Shown here: piece by piece, positions 1 through 9,615 of the stretch
How the letters are laid out: each line of letters starts with the position of its first letter
How positions within the stretch are numbered: position 1 is the stretch's first letter
DNA from: JACXTP01 sp963827905
Lineage (GTDB): Archaea > Thermoplasmatota > Thermoplasmata > Methanomassiliicoccales > UBA472
Length of the DNA: 64,000 bases
Reading direction: 5' to 3'
Assembly: GCA_963827905.1 (NCBI GenBank)
Contig: CAWHCB010000008.1
Location: forward strand, 62,001 to 126,000
Translations under genes and position numbers: made by a program
The notes under the pieces: generated by a model
Told to the model about the DNA's origin: nothing
The model's input: only the letters and a program-made list of their open reading frames with translations
Database searches by the model: none

Positions 1-1
1 C

Positions 2-982
2 AGTTACCATCGTCTTCTGGATGGGGCCGAGGAAAGGAACCGGGGGGATAAGGGCGTCGGGACCACCGGTCGAGGCATCGGCCCATGCTATTCAGACAAG
101 ATCGCTCGTTACGGGATCCGGGTGAGCGACCTTCTGGACGAGGAAAGCCTCCGGGAGAGGCTGGACCTGGTCCACCCCATCAAGGAGAAGCATATCGCTG
201 TGTTGGGAGGACCGGAGATCGCTCCGAAGGAGGTTTTGTTGAAAGAGCTGTTATCCATGGGCGATATGCTGCGCCCATACATCACGGACACCTCGGTCCT
301 GGTGAACCAGGCCATTGAGAAGGGCAAGAAGGTCATGTTCGAGGGGGCCCAGGGAACGATGCTCGACATAGACCATGGGACCTATCCATATGTCACGTCG
401 TCCAACTGCATCGCTGGGGGCATATGCACCGGGGTCGGAGTAGGCCCCAACAAGGTCCAGGAAGTGCTCGGGGTAATGAAGGCCTATACCACCAGAGTGG
501 GTGCCGGACCTTTCCCGACCGAGCTGTTGGATCAGACCGGGACGGACCTGATGAACAAGGGTGGCGAGTTCGGTGCCACCACCGGGCGCCCCAGGCGTTG
601 TGGCTGGTTGGACATGGTCATCGTCGAACATGCCGTCCGACTCAATGGACTGACCCAATTGGCGATCACGAAGCTGGACGTGCTGTGCGGGATGAAGAAG
701 ATCAAGGTGGCCATCGCCTATGACATCGATGGCACGGTGGTGGACCACTTCCCGGCCTCCTTGAGGGCTCTGCAGAGGGCGGAGCCGATCTATGAGGAGC
801 TTGACGGTTGGGAGGAATGGGACGAAAGGGAGGCGAAGCGGATGATCGAGAGGGGCTTCGAGGCCCTCCCCAAGAACCTCCGGTCCTACGTGAAGTTCAT
901 CGAGGAGCGCAGCCGAGTGAGGGCCAGCATCATCAGCATCGGTAAGGAGAGGGACAAGACCATAGACCGCCGAAAGGTCTGA
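2..982 (+). CDS. purA: Adenylosuccinate synthetase, 5' end off the window
   Basis: PurA joins IMP and aspartate with GTP to give adenylosuccinate in AMP synthesis. The frame is open from the first bases and 326 residues are visible. It shows the family segments GTTGRGIGP near residue 22, the VGVGPNKV stretch and FGATTGRPRRCGW. Families of this length usually have about 100 more N-terminal residues holding the GDEGKGK phosphate loop, which must lie left of the window. An internal GTG at 122 is in the same frame but falls inside conserved sequence, so it is not the start. A hairpin with a T-run follows 18 bases after the stop. Confidence 0.95.
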   Translation, partial: SYHRLLDGAEERNRGDKGVGTTGRGIGPCYSDKIARYGIRVSDLLDEESLRERLDLVHPIKEKHIAVLGGPEIAPKEVLLKELLSMGDMLRPYITDTSVLVNQAIEKGKKVMFEGAQGTMLDIDHGTYPYVTSSNCIAGGICTGVGVGPNKVQEVLGVMKAYTTRVGAGPFPTELLDQTGTDLMNKGGEFGATTGRPRRCGWLDMVIVEHAVRLNGLTQLAITKLDVLCGMKKIKVAIAYDIDGTVVDHFPASLRALQRAEPIYEELDGWEEWDEREAKRMIERGFEALPKNLRSYVKFIEERSRVRASIISIGKERDKTIDRRKV

Positions 983-1000
983 ACGTCCGCTAAGAAGAAT

Positions 1001-1019
1001 GGGGTGATGGCCCCTTTTT
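1001..1019 (+). terminator. Hairpin and T-run after purA
   Basis: GGGGT and GCCCC can pair around a four-base loop and are followed directly by TTTTT. The site lies just after the purA stop and before a gene on the opposite strand, which fits an intrinsic-type stop. The stem is short, and archaeal termination depends mainly on the T-run. Confidence 0.5.
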
Positions 1020-1206
1020 CATCATTTGACCGACTTGATGACCGGGACCTCCAGCCTCTGGGCGGGGGCTATGTCCGCCTTCTTCGAATAGCCAAAATCG
1101 CATTATTGGAAGGAATTGAATTGCCGATTCCATAATGGTTAAAAACGACCCGAATTCTGATCTTGCACTGTTAAAAAGCTGCTATATCGAGTGGCCCCCT
1201 GACCCC

Positions 1207-1965
1207 TCATTTTAAAATTGGATTGACATAACGTCTCCTGTTCTTAGTGGCCTTCCCGTATTGGATCGCGGTCACCGGACATCGGTTGATACAGCCGAGG
1301 CACAATGTACATCGCTTCGCCACCCATTCAGGCCTTTTATTGGTCATTTTTATAGCACCGCAAGGGCAATTCCGCTCGCATTCACCGCATCCAGTGCATG
1401 TTCCATCTGCATAGAACTTTGCCGTTTTCCGACCGTGCTTGTACAAAGATTGCATGAACGATGTTTTTACCCTATCGCCCAGCGTAGATGAGTAGCAACC
1501 TGTGTCACCCTTCGCGATCATTGATATGATCAGCTTGAGGCTCTCATCCGCATCGGCCAATCCCTTCACCTGTTCCTCAGGCGTGGGCAGCTCGTACCAG
1601 AGCACAGAGTTGTTCGGCATTATCAAAGGAAAGGTACAATTTACGAAATGGTCCCTCTTTTCAAGCATTTTGGCGAACTGCTTGTCCGCTCCCGAGATCA
1701 TCTCACCGCAGGTAATGACGGAGAAGATGTAAGGGGCTTTGGCACATTCCAATTTCATCAGCTGGACGAACTGGTCCACTATTGTCGGTACGCCATAGAA
1801 AAAGACCGGGAACACAAACCCGACCTTTTCCCCTTCGGACAGATGATAGGTGAAATCGCGTTTGCGCATCGCCTCTGTGATGCTGATCACCCTCTCTCCC
1901 AGTTCCCTTCCAAGCGTTTCCGCCGCTGACCATGAGTTGCCAGTCGCTGAAAAATAGAATATCAT
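1207..1965 (-). CDS. EFR1-type flavodoxin-ferredoxin protein
   Basis: About 252 residues. The N-terminus has a flavodoxin-like FMN phosphate loop (FYFSATGNSWSAAE, residues 4-17) and the C-terminal quarter has two 4Fe-4S motifs, CTGCGECERNC and CTLCLGCINRC. This is the flavodoxin-plus-ferredoxin layout of EFR1 family proteins, cytosolic electron carriers of unknown partner. I chose the ATG at 1965 because the flavodoxin strand begins there; an upstream ATG at 2019 would add 18 residues and overlap the UbiD gene. It lies 31 bases behind the UbiD-family gene on the same strand and could be co-transcribed with it. Confidence 0.85.
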   Translation of the reverse strand: MIFYFSATGNSWSAAETLGRELGERVISITEAMRKRDFTYHLSEGEKVGFVFPVFFYGVPTIVDQFVQLMKLECAKAPYIFSVITCGEMISGADKQFAKMLEKRDHFVNCTFPLIMPNNSVLWYELPTPEEQVKGLADADESLKLIISMIAKGDTGCYSSTLGDRVKTSFMQSLYKHGRKTAKFYADGTCTGCGECERNCPCGAIKMTNKRPEWVAKRCTLCLGCINRCPVTAIQYGKATKNRRRYVNPILK

Positions 1966-1996
1966 TAGATCCCTTTTTTCGCTTGTTTCAATTAAC

Positions 1997-3265
1997 TCAT
2001 TCCAGCGTAGCCTTCTCAAACCCTTCCTTCACGCCTAGAGGTTTTGTGGCATCGATCGCCACCTTCGATGTCATGCCGTCCGTGCTCGGGTCCAACGATG
2101 ACCCAGCAGCATTGTTGATAACCGCCAATGAACGACTTGCCTGGAAACGTGTAGCCTCGGCCCATTCGACCTCCTGGTCGTTAAAAATGTCGATGTCACT
2201 GTCGACGATGGTCACCTTCTTCATCGAAGGGTGGCCAGTGAAAGCGGCCATGGCCGCGTTCATGGCGTCACCTTCCTTGTTCTTGGTAATCGAGACCACA
2301 CCGTGCAACCAGCAGCATCCCCCCTCGGTGAGGCGAACCCCATGCACGCGGGGCACGACCTGACGCACCGTCCTGAAGATCACCGGTTCCCTGGGCAGCC
2401 CCATCAAAAGGTAATGCTCCAAACCACCAGGTAGCACCAGGTGGAATATGGGGTCGTTCCGGTGGTATATCTTGTCCACTTGGAACACCGGTTGGCTCCT
2501 GATCGAGTCATAGGTCCCGGTGATGTCGACGAACGGACCCTCGTCAACGACCTCCGAGGTGAGACGACCTTCGATGACATACTCCGCATGGGCTGGAACC
2601 CAAAGGCCAGCGTCGGTCTGGGCCACCTCGACCTCCTGCTTCAGACCTTGGAACCGTATGGCCGAGGCCACCTCCATCTCGTCCACGGCATAATCGGTGG
2701 ATACCGCCGCTGCCAGCAACATGGAGGGACAAACACCGACGCAGAACGCCACCTTCAGGTCCTTCCCTTGCTTCTGGCTCATCTGGTGCATGGTGAACAG
2801 ATGCCTTGGCACCAGCCTGATGGCGAACCGGTCCTTGCCCAACACCATTAGCCTATGGAATGATATGTTCCGCTTGCCCTCGAACTCGGCCACTGCCACA
2901 CCCGCGGTGACATAACGGCCGCCGTCCTTCGGGAAATATTTGGGGATGGGCAATTTGAAGAGGTCGATCTCTTTCACCATATTGTCCCGCCACTCGCCCC
3001 TCTCCACCTGCCTGGGCTTACGGGGATGGGACAGGGCGTTCACCAAGGCCGGAGTGAGCTTCTCTTTCTCCAGACCTAGGGCCTTGGCGACCCTGGCCCG
3101 GTCGGACCATAGGTTCCCTGCCGCCCTTCCGCCATTGAGGTCCTCGAAGAGAACTGGCCGGCGTTGGTCCGCCATGAGGATCTTGGTCGGTTCCAGATCC
3201 ACCTTGACCGGACGGTCGATGGTGACGAGGTCGTCGAAGTGAGCGAGAAGTCCTCTCATGGACAT
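1997..3265 (-). CDS. UbiD-family decarboxylase
   Basis: 422 residues matching the UbiD fold along the whole length, with family stretches such as GLWVPAHAEYVIEG, EGPFVDITGTY and LPREPVIFRTV. UbiD enzymes use prenylated FMN to decarboxylate unsaturated acids. In many archaea a UbiD homologue makes isopentenyl phosphate precursors from trans-anhydromevalonate 5-phosphate in the modified mevalonate route, which is the best guess here, but the substrate cannot be read from sequence. No UbiX-type prenyltransferase is adjacent. The start is taken at the ATG at 3265 (alternative 3259) after a GGATGA-like site. The gene diverges from gltX. Confidence 0.85.
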   Translation of the reverse strand: MSMRGLLAHFDDLVTIDRPVKVDLEPTKILMADQRRPVLFEDLNGGRAAGNLWSDRARVAKALGLEKEKLTPALVNALSHPRKPRQVERGEWRDNMVKEIDLFKLPIPKYFPKDGGRYVTAGVAVAEFEGKRNISFHRLMVLGKDRFAIRLVPRHLFTMHQMSQKQGKDLKVAFCVGVCPSMLLAAAVSTDYAVDEMEVASAIRFQGLKQEVEVAQTDAGLWVPAHAEYVIEGRLTSEVVDEGPFVDITGTYDSIRSQPVFQVDKIYHRNDPIFHLVLPGGLEHYLLMGLPREPVIFRTVRQVVPRVHGVRLTEGGCCWLHGVVSITKNKEGDAMNAAMAAFTGHPSMKKVTIVDSDIDIFNDQEVEWAEATRFQASRSLAVINNAAGSSLDPSTDGMTSKVAIDATKPLGVKEGFEKATLE

Positions 3266-3347
3266 GCGCGGGTCATCCCTTTTGCCACATATCAATCATT
3301 GCCCGGTGCGGTGCAAAGATTTTTGTGAGGTCTCCGCCATCGGCGGA

Positions 3348-5045
3348 ATGATGGTCGACCCTAGCATCGAGAACGTCATCCTGAAGTACGCCCTGCAGAA
3401 CGCATTCCTCTACGGGGGGAAGGCCAACCTCAAGGCCGTTCAGGGCAAGGTCATGGCCGAGCAGCCCGAGCTGCGCAAGAACGCTAAGGAGGTCATCCCG
3501 GCCATAGAGACCATCGTGGCTCGAGTGAACTCCATGGAGGTGGAGGAACAGAAGCGGATGCTGGAGTCGATCGACGCCTCGCTCATGGAGAGAAAGGAGA
3601 AGGTGGAAAGGGTGCACAAGCTGCCCGACCTGCCGGACGCGGTGCAGGGGAAGGTGGTCATGCGTTTCGCCCCCGGGCCATCAGGTCCTTTGCATCTCGG
3701 GCATACCCGTGTGGCCATTCTCAACGACGAGTACTGCAAGCGCTACGATGGCAAGTTCATCAACCGGGTGGAGGACACCAACCCGGACAAGATCGACCCT
3801 GACGCCTATGATATGATCCCCCAGGACCTGGAGTGGCTGGGCGTCAAGGTGCACCAGACGGTCATCCAAAGCGACCGTTTCGAGTTCTACTACGACCTGG
3901 CTCGGCAGCTCATCGAGAAGGGCCATGCCTACATCTGCACTTGTCCGGTCGAGGAATGGCGCAAGATGAAGGAGGAGTCCAGGCCTTGTCCGCACCGCGA
4001 CCTTCCTACGGAGGTGCAGATGGAACAGTGGGAGAGGATGCTCGCTGGCCACTACGGAGAGGAGAAGGCGGTGTTCGTGGTGAAGACCGACCTGCACCAC
4101 CCCAACCCCGCCATCAGGGACTTCGTCGGTTTCCGCATCGTCACCAGCACCCCTCACCCCCGCACTGGCACAAGGTACTGCGTCTATCCCATGATGAACT
4201 TCTGCGTGGCGGTGGACGACCATTCGTTGGGCCTGACCCATGTCATCCGGGGCAAGGACCACCTCAACAACACCCTGAGGCAGGAGTACCTGTTCAACTA
4301 CTTCGGCTGGAAGATGCCCTGGTACCACCACTATGGACTGGTCTCCATACCCGACGCCATACTGAAGACCTCCACGGTGGGCAAGGGCATCAAGAGCGGC
4401 GAGTATACTGGCTGGGACGATGTGCGTCTCGGAACGGTCAGGGCGATGGGAAAGCGCGGCATCAGGCCTGAGGCCATCCGCTCCTTCTGGATGGACTGCG
4501 GCATCAAGGATGTCGACATCGAGTTCTCATGGGACTCACTGTACGCCTACAATCGCGATATAATCGATACCTTGGCCAACCGCTATTCGTTCGTGTGGGA
4601 CCCACAACCGTTGGACGTGTGCGGGGTGGACCATCTGGAATCGAAGGCCCCATTGCATCCCGATCATCCGGAGAGGGGTGTTCGGCATCATATGTTGAAA
4701 GGGAAACCTATCATGGTGCACGTTGTCGAGGCCGACCTGGTCCAGGCCTCCGAACGAGGCAAGGTCCGCCTCAAGGACCTGGGCAACGTCGAGATCGTCC
4801 ATGGCAAGGGGAAGTACATCGGCAACGACCTCGCCATCCTCAAGGAGAAGGTCAAGATAATAAACTGGGTGCCAGACTATGCCCGGTCATGTGAGGTGCA
4901 TATGCCGGACGGTACCAAGAAGGAGGGATATGCCGAGCCCCTGCCAGATTCCGAGGTCGGTAGACCCGTCCAATTCGAGCGTTTCGGCTTCGTTCGCATC
5001 GAGAAGGTCACCCCGAAGGTTGTGGCGTACTATACGCACAACTGA
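3348..5045 (+). CDS. gltX: Glutamyl-tRNA synthetase, archaeal type
   Basis: Charges tRNA with glutamate; archaeal enzymes of this type usually also mischarge tRNA-Gln for later amidation. The 565-residue product starts with the archaeal N-terminal domain (IENVILKYALQNA). The class I signature is PSGPLHLGHTR near residue 110 and the second catalytic loop is LKTSTVGKGIKSGEYTGWDD, followed by the GlnRS-like C-terminal beta-barrels (KVRLKDLGNV). The start is at the first of two adjacent ATGs at 3348, after GGCGGA; an in-frame ATG at 3258 adds unconserved residues. The stop codon lies within a palindrome at 5043-5059 with no T-run. Confidence 0.95.
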   Translation: MMVDPSIENVILKYALQNAFLYGGKANLKAVQGKVMAEQPELRKNAKEVIPAIETIVARVNSMEVEEQKRMLESIDASLMERKEKVERVHKLPDLPDAVQGKVVMRFAPGPSGPLHLGHTRVAILNDEYCKRYDGKFINRVEDTNPDKIDPDAYDMIPQDLEWLGVKVHQTVIQSDRFEFYYDLARQLIEKGHAYICTCPVEEWRKMKEESRPCPHRDLPTEVQMEQWERMLAGHYGEEKAVFVVKTDLHHPNPAIRDFVGFRIVTSTPHPRTGTRYCVYPMMNFCVAVDDHSLGLTHVIRGKDHLNNTLRQEYLFNYFGWKMPWYHHYGLVSIPDAILKTSTVGKGIKSGEYTGWDDVRLGTVRAMGKRGIRPEAIRSFWMDCGIKDVDIEFSWDSLYAYNRDIIDTLANRYSFVWDPQPLDVCGVDHLESKAPLHPDHPERGVRHHMLKGKPIMVHVVEADLVQASERGKVRLKDLGNVEIVHGKGKYIGNDLAILKEKVKIINWVPDYARSCEVHMPDGTKKEGYAEPLPDSEVGRPVQFERFGFVRIEKVTPKVVAYYTHN

Positions 5046-5146
5046 TGGCCCGGCCATCAACTCCTATAATGGGCCGAAGAGAGAATTCCCGTTCGCGTCT
5101 CGAAAGAGAATCAACCTCTGGGCTCAAGGATGTCCTGACCATCCAC

Positions 5147-5770
5147 TCATTCCGCAACAAAGGTGGCCCAGAGCAATGCCAGAGCGAAATAGGTGAGGAC
5201 CAACGCGCATATCACGTTGACCGCTTGGAACAGACGCGGGGTGATGAACCTCCGACCATAGGCGATCAGCCCCGAATACACGAAGCACCAAATGATACAA
5301 CCAGCGAGATATCCCAGGTAGAAGACCACGAAATCGGTCAGCTGAGGGTCTGGCACGATGACCGCGATGGCAGATCCCCCGATGCCGATCCAGAAAGCGA
5401 ACTGGAAGGGGTTGCCCAAGGATATCAGGGCTCCTGTGGCAAAGTCGGATCGACCGGCGCGCACCTCCCCCTCCGGCATGCCGCCCTTCCTGGCGTCCGC
5501 GAAACCTTTGTAAGCGAGGTAGAGCAACAATGCGCCACCGGCCAGCCCCAAAATGATCCGGGCTATATCGTTGTCCACTATGATCGCCAGGCCGACCAAT
5601 GCGAGAATGGCCCAGGCCATGTCCCCGATGCATGAGCCTAGCTCGAGAAATAAGGCACGATGGAAACCTCCGGCGACCCCCCGTCTCAAGGCCTCGGTGT
5701 TCACAGCCCCTGGAGTGGCACAGAATATGAGACTGAGCACCAGGGCGGACCCGAAGAGGACCTCATACAT
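5147..5770 (-). CDS. LysE/RhtB-family amino-acid exporter
   Basis: About 207 residues with six likely membrane helices and the LysE-family N-terminus (SLIFCATPGAVNTEALRRG) and central ISLGNPFQFAFWIG. Such proteins export amino acids or related small molecules at the cytoplasmic membrane; the substrate is unknown. The start is set at the ATG at 5770 because the first helix follows at once; an upstream in-frame ATG at 5809 lies next to a TATA-like ATATATC and would abut the feoB stop. It follows feoB on the same strand. Confidence 0.85.
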   Translation of the reverse strand: MYEVLFGSALVLSLIFCATPGAVNTEALRRGVAGGFHRALFLELGSCIGDMAWAILALVGLAIIVDNDIARIILGLAGGALLLYLAYKGFADARKGGMPEGEVRAGRSDFATGALISLGNPFQFAFWIGIGGSAIAVIVPDPQLTDFVVFYLGYLAGCIIWCFVYSGLIAYGRRFITPRLFQAVNVICALVLTYFALALLWATFVAE

Positions 5771-5809
5771 CGTCCCCTGGAATGCCTCGGGATATATATC
5801 ATCTGGCAC

Positions 5810-7733
5810 TCACATAAATGCCGAGAGGATGTAATTGGCCACCCCTCCCAACGCCAGTGAGATGCCGAGCGAACCCAGCGTTATCTTGGCGGCGTCCTTG
5901 GACCCGAACTCCTTGAAGAGGACGCTCAGTGCGGAAACGCAGGGTATGTAGGTCGCCATGACCAAGGCGAACACGAAGAATTGCTGGGTGGTCATGTACA
6001 GAGCGAAATCGGACGTGCCGAACAGGACCACCAGTAGCTGGAGGGCCATCTCCTTCCGCAGGATCCCGAAGAGCAGGGCGATCGCGGTTATCGCAGGCAG
6101 ACCGAGCAAACCTTCCGTGATGAAGCCCAATGGTTCCACGATCTGGTCCAGCAATCCGTAGGCCATGAGCAGTTCCAGAACCAGGCTGGTCACGAGGAGG
6201 ATGGGGAAGGCGATGACGAAAAAATCCTTGGTTCGGTTATAGGTCTTCCTTAGGACGTTGTCCAACCGAGGGACGGCCAGCTCCGGGACCTCGAACATCA
6301 GGCCGATGGGCTCCTCCTTCATGGCCCGGTTCATCAGGAAAGCGGCAATGATTATGAGAGCGAGGAGGATGGCATAGATGGCCGCCACCCAGATGATCCC
6401 GTTGTACTGACCGACCGTGCCCAGTATGACCACGGTCTGGGCGCTGCATGGCACGGCCAGGATGATCACGGTGGCCAATATCAGACGTTCCCTCCTGGAC
6501 CCGAGCACTCGGGTGGAGAGGATGGCCGGCACGTTGCATCCCGTGCCCACCACCATGGGTATGGCCGACTGCCCGCTCAATCCGATCTTGCGCATCAGAC
6601 CATCAAGGAGTATGACGACCCTCGGCAGGTAGCCCGAGTCCTCCAGGGCCGCCAGTATGAGGTAGAATAAGATGATGTACGGGATGACGATCGCTATGAC
6701 CGACAGGAAAGTGAGATACAAGGCCTGCGAAATCGCCTCTCCGAGCTGCCCACCGATCGCCTCCGCCATCCATTCGAAGAACCCCGCGGTCAGATCGTTG
6801 TAGATGCTGACCAGGACCGTCTCGAGGAAACCTCCCACGAACACCACGGCCAGGAAGACGCCGAGCAGAACACCGATCAGTATGGGGATGCCGGGCCATT
6901 GCCGGAGCGTCAGGTCGGAGAACCTCTCCTTGCGGGACAGCGGGCGGGGGATGCGGCCCACTACCTCGGAGATGATCCGGCCCGCCTCTCCATACCTATC
7001 TCGATTGATGTGGACCTGGATGTCCTCGCCGTGCTGTTCCTGGAACTCCTCCATCTCCCTCGATGCCATGGCCTTGAGCTCGGGGGTGAACTGGGCCGTG
7101 AAATGCTCATTGCCTTCCAGCAGCTGGAGCAAGGCCCCTCGCAGGGGATAGCTGATGGAGTAGTGGCGGCACTTGGGAGGAAAGACGGACCAACATCTCC
7201 TCGATGTGCGAATCGTAACGGACCTTGAAATCGGATTGAGGTATGTCCATCGAGGCGATGATGTCGACGAGCCCCTCCAGACCCTCGCCGGTGATGGCCA
7301 CGGTGGGGACGACGGGCACCTTGAGGTTCGACCTCAGCCGGTCTATGTCTATCTTGAACCGCTTCTTCGCCACATCCATCTGGTTCAACACCAGCACGGT
7401 CCGGTAACCAAGCTCCAGGACCTGGTAGAGCAGGACCAGGCCAGGCTCCAATCGGGAAGCGTCGGCGATGACCAGGACGCAATCGGGCCTCTTCTCCGAA
7501 AGGAGCTTGGTTGCCACCAGCTCGTCCTCGGTCGCGCCCGTCAGTCCGTAGGTGCCAGGAAGGTCGTAGAGGATCATCTCTTGGCCTTTCCGTATCAGCC
7601 GCCCCTCCTGGAATTCCACCGTGGTCCCCGGGTAGTTCGAGGACGTGGCGTTCACCCGCGTCAGCTTACTGAAAACCACCGACTTTCCAACATTGGGGTG
7701 GCCGAGCAAGGCCACTTGGATAGACCCGCTCAT
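5810..7733 (-). CDS. feoB: Ferrous iron transporter FeoB (one frameshift)
   Basis: FeoB imports Fe2+ across the cytoplasmic membrane. The N-terminal G domain has GHPNVGKS, the switch region SSNYPGTTVEF, DLPGTYG and NQMD. The C-terminal part has the membrane gates (TGCNVPAILSTR, LFGILRKEMALQ). Reading frame changes near 7165-7180, between ...EEMLVRLS and the membrane half beginning YSISYPLRGAL. Both halves are well conserved, so one missing or extra base is likely. The ATG at 7733 overlaps the dtxR stop as ATGA, so the two are translationally coupled in one operon. The cytosolic FeoA partner is not separate: a FeoA-like domain sits at the end of the neighbouring DtxR protein. Confidence 0.9.
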
Positions 7734-8431
7734 GATGTGATTTCCGCCCCTTTCTTTGGATTGCATCTACCCTTCGGCAAAACATGCACCAAGCGTGCGT
7801 AGTCCTTGGCCAAGGCGATCTTGCAGTCCTCTACGTTGAGCACGATCGGGCCCCCCATGGGAAGCTTGTCCTCCACACAGATGTTCCTCCCAGGGACCAG
7901 GCCCATGGCGATGACCCGCCGCATCTTGCCGGTGTCCTCGCAGCGAAGGTGGGTGATAACTGCCATCTCTCCCTTTCCCACCTCGGTCAAAGGGATGGAG
8001 GGTTCAGAGATGCACATGCGACAATCCTGGTCACAGGCAGGGATGGGGTCGCCATCGGGGCAGGTCTTGGGATTGTTCATCATCTGGCAGATGCGCTTCT
8101 CGCTCTCGTCCGAGAGCGTGTGCTCCAGGCGACAGGCCTCTTTGTGGCTCTCTGCCTTGTCCAGACCGATGATGTCCACCAGGAACCGCTCCATGAGCCG
8201 ATGCTTGCGCTTGATCTTGGCGCCGATGCGTTCCCCTTCAAGGGTCAGGGTGACGCCGTGGTACCTCTCGTAGTTGACATAGCCCATTTCCGCCAACCGC
8301 TGCAACATCTCAGTGACACTGGCCGGCGCCACCCCCATCTTTTTGGCGATGTCGTTGGTCTTGACCGGACTGGACCTCTGGGACAGTTCCCAGATGCACT
8401 CGAGATATTCCTCGACGTTCTCACTGACCAT
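7730..8431 (-). CDS. DtxR/IdeR-type metal-dependent repressor with FeoA-like domain
   Basis: 233 residues. Residues 1-65 form the winged-helix DNA-binding domain (NDIAKKMGVAPASVTEMLQ), followed by the metal-binding dimerisation domain (RHHRLMERFL-like helix, EACRLEHTLS), a cysteine-rich insert CPDGDPIPACDQDC, and an SH3/FeoA-like C-terminal domain. DtxR proteins bind DNA when loaded with Fe2+ or Mn2+ and repress uptake. It is the first gene of an operon with feoB (ATGA overlap). A palindrome resembling DtxR half-sites lies between its TATA box and its start, so autoregulation by iron is likely. Confidence 0.92.
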   Translation of the reverse strand: MVSENVEEYLECIWELSQRSSPVKTNDIAKKMGVAPASVTEMLQRLAEMGYVNYERYHGVTLTLEGERIGAKIKRKHRLMERFLVDIIGLDKAESHKEACRLEHTLSDESEKRICQMMNNPKTCPDGDPIPACDQDCRMCISEPSIPLTEVGKGEMAVITHLRCEDTGKMRRVIAMGLVPGRNICVEDKLPMGGPIVLNVEDCKIALAKDYARLVHVLPKGRCNPKKGAEITS

Positions 8432-8435
8432 CGTT

Positions 8436-8449
8436 TTAGGATGACCTAA
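8436..8449 (-). promoter_or_regulatory. DtxR-like operator palindrome
   Basis: TTAGG-ATGA-CCTAA is a perfect inverted repeat with 5-base arms, using the same TTAGG/CCTAA half-sites known from bacterial DtxR boxes. It sits 5-18 bases upstream of the dtxR start and downstream of the TATA box, where bound repressor would block transcription of dtxR-feoB. Confidence 0.6.
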
Positions 8450-8455
8450 CTTTTA

Positions 8456-8465
8456 GTATAAATAG
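8456..8465 (-). promoter_or_regulatory. TATA box of dtxR-feoB
   Basis: On the minus strand the sequence reads CTATTTATACT, an archaeal TATA-like element centred about 29 bases upstream of the dtxR ATG. That spacing implies a leaderless or nearly leaderless transcript. Confidence 0.5.
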
Positions 8466-8577
8466 GTGTCTTTTCTAAAGGTATCTTGGTAATGCCCTAA
8501 AAAAAAGCTCTCGCAGAAAAGGAAGGACTGGCCCTATCGAACCGATTCGTAATTTATCTATATGAACCTAAAATCCT

Positions 8578-9615
8578 TCAAATGTCCGCGAACGGTACGA
8601 TGTCGCAGCATCGGCAATGATGACACATGGTCCTATAAGTGGTCGGGGTGAGCCCATGACGGAACAGGATCTCCTTTGACCGTCGGGAAAGGCTCAGGAT
8701 CCTCTCGGGACTGACCGGTTCCATGGGCCCCAAGGCCTCCTCAAGGGCGGGTCGGTTGATCTCGTTGAGTCGGAGGGGGCGCAGGGTGGGCACGATGCCC
8801 ATGCCCGCCAATCTTTCCACCCCTTCCAATATGGAGCGGTCGCTCTCCCCCAGTCCGAAGATGATGTTGGTGGTGACCTTGCCCCGGCCGAACACCGCCA
8901 CCGCATGCCCCAGAGCTTCCATTATCCAATCCAGGTCCAGCTCCCCACAGACCTTTTGGAATATCTCTGGGTCGAACGTCTCCACGTTCATCTTGATCTC
9001 GTCCGCCCCAGCCTCTTTGAGCCTTTCGATCTGTGACAGCTCGGAAACGTACGGTTCGACACCGATGGGGATGTCGTCTCCCAGCTCAGAGCGGACCATT
9101 CGCACCACGTCCACCATCTCATCGATGGTCGCCTTCGGTGAGCCGACCACCGCGGAGGTAATGGAAACGGCGCAGAGGTCCTTCCGGTCCGCCACCTCCC
9201 TGATCATGCGTCTGACCTTGTCCAGGTCCAGGTCCTTGGTGGCATCCTTGCCCAATCTCGGCGAGGTGCAGAACTTGCAATCGTAGATGCATTCTTGGTG
9301 CAGGTTGATGAAGGCCTGTTCGGGGGAATGATAGATGGTAGGCCGTATCTCGACCACGTCCAGGAATGGTTTGCCCCGATGGGTCATGCTCAGACCGGTG
9401 GCGGTCTCCTGCAGCTCGAACTCTCCTTGCTCGCGTGATATCGATTTCTTGACCCGAAGGCCTTCGAACGTGAAAACCACTGAGACCGATCCGGCCCCAG
9501 GACCTGCGGTGGAACGGCTAGCCTTGAATGGTAGATGAAAATCCTTGGGGAGGAGCACCGAACCTCCCGCCAAAAGGATGGCCTTCTTCTCCGCACCGCT
9601 CAATCCAGCTTCCAT
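8578..9615 (-). CDS. Radical SAM protein of unknown substrate
   Basis: 345 residues. The radical SAM cluster motif is CIYDCKFC near residue 108, and the barrel continues with GVEPYV, ETFDPEIF and NIIFGLGESD, a pattern resembling biotin-synthase-like enzymes. The C-terminus ends in a cysteine-rich CHHCRCCD that may hold a second cluster. The first 80 residues are not recognised. It overlaps the 3' end of cysS by 16 bases (9600-9615) and is the last gene of the cysK-cysE-cysS run, so a role touching cysteine or sulfur is possible but unproven. Confidence 0.8.
   Translation of the reverse strand: MEAGLSGAEKKAILLAGGSVLLPKDFHLPFKASRSTAGPGAGSVSVVFTFEGLRVKKSISREQGEFELQETATGLSMTHRGKPFLDVVEIRPTIYHSPEQAFINLHQECIYDCKFCTSPRLGKDATKDLDLDKVRRMIREVADRKDLCAVSITSAVVGSPKATIDEMVDVVRMVRSELGDDIPIGVEPYVSELSQIERLKEAGADEIKMNVETFDPEIFQKVCGELDLDWIMEALGHAVAVFGRGKVTTNIIFGLGESDRSILEGVERLAGMGIVPTLRPLRLNEINRPALEEALGPMEPVSPERILSLSRRSKEILFRHGLTPTTYRTMCHHCRCCDIVPFADI

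Noticed and set aside
1022..1099. Minus-strand coding-like fragment ending in VPVIKSVK before a TGA, between purA and the EFR1 gene
   Set aside because: Only 26 codons lie between an in-frame TAA and the stop, with no start codon and no recognised family. It may be a gene remnant but cannot be supported.
5043..5059. Palindrome TGATGG-CCCGG-CCATCA at the gltX stop as a terminator
   Set aside because: No T-run follows, and half of the palindrome is the stop codon itself, so termination here is not supported.
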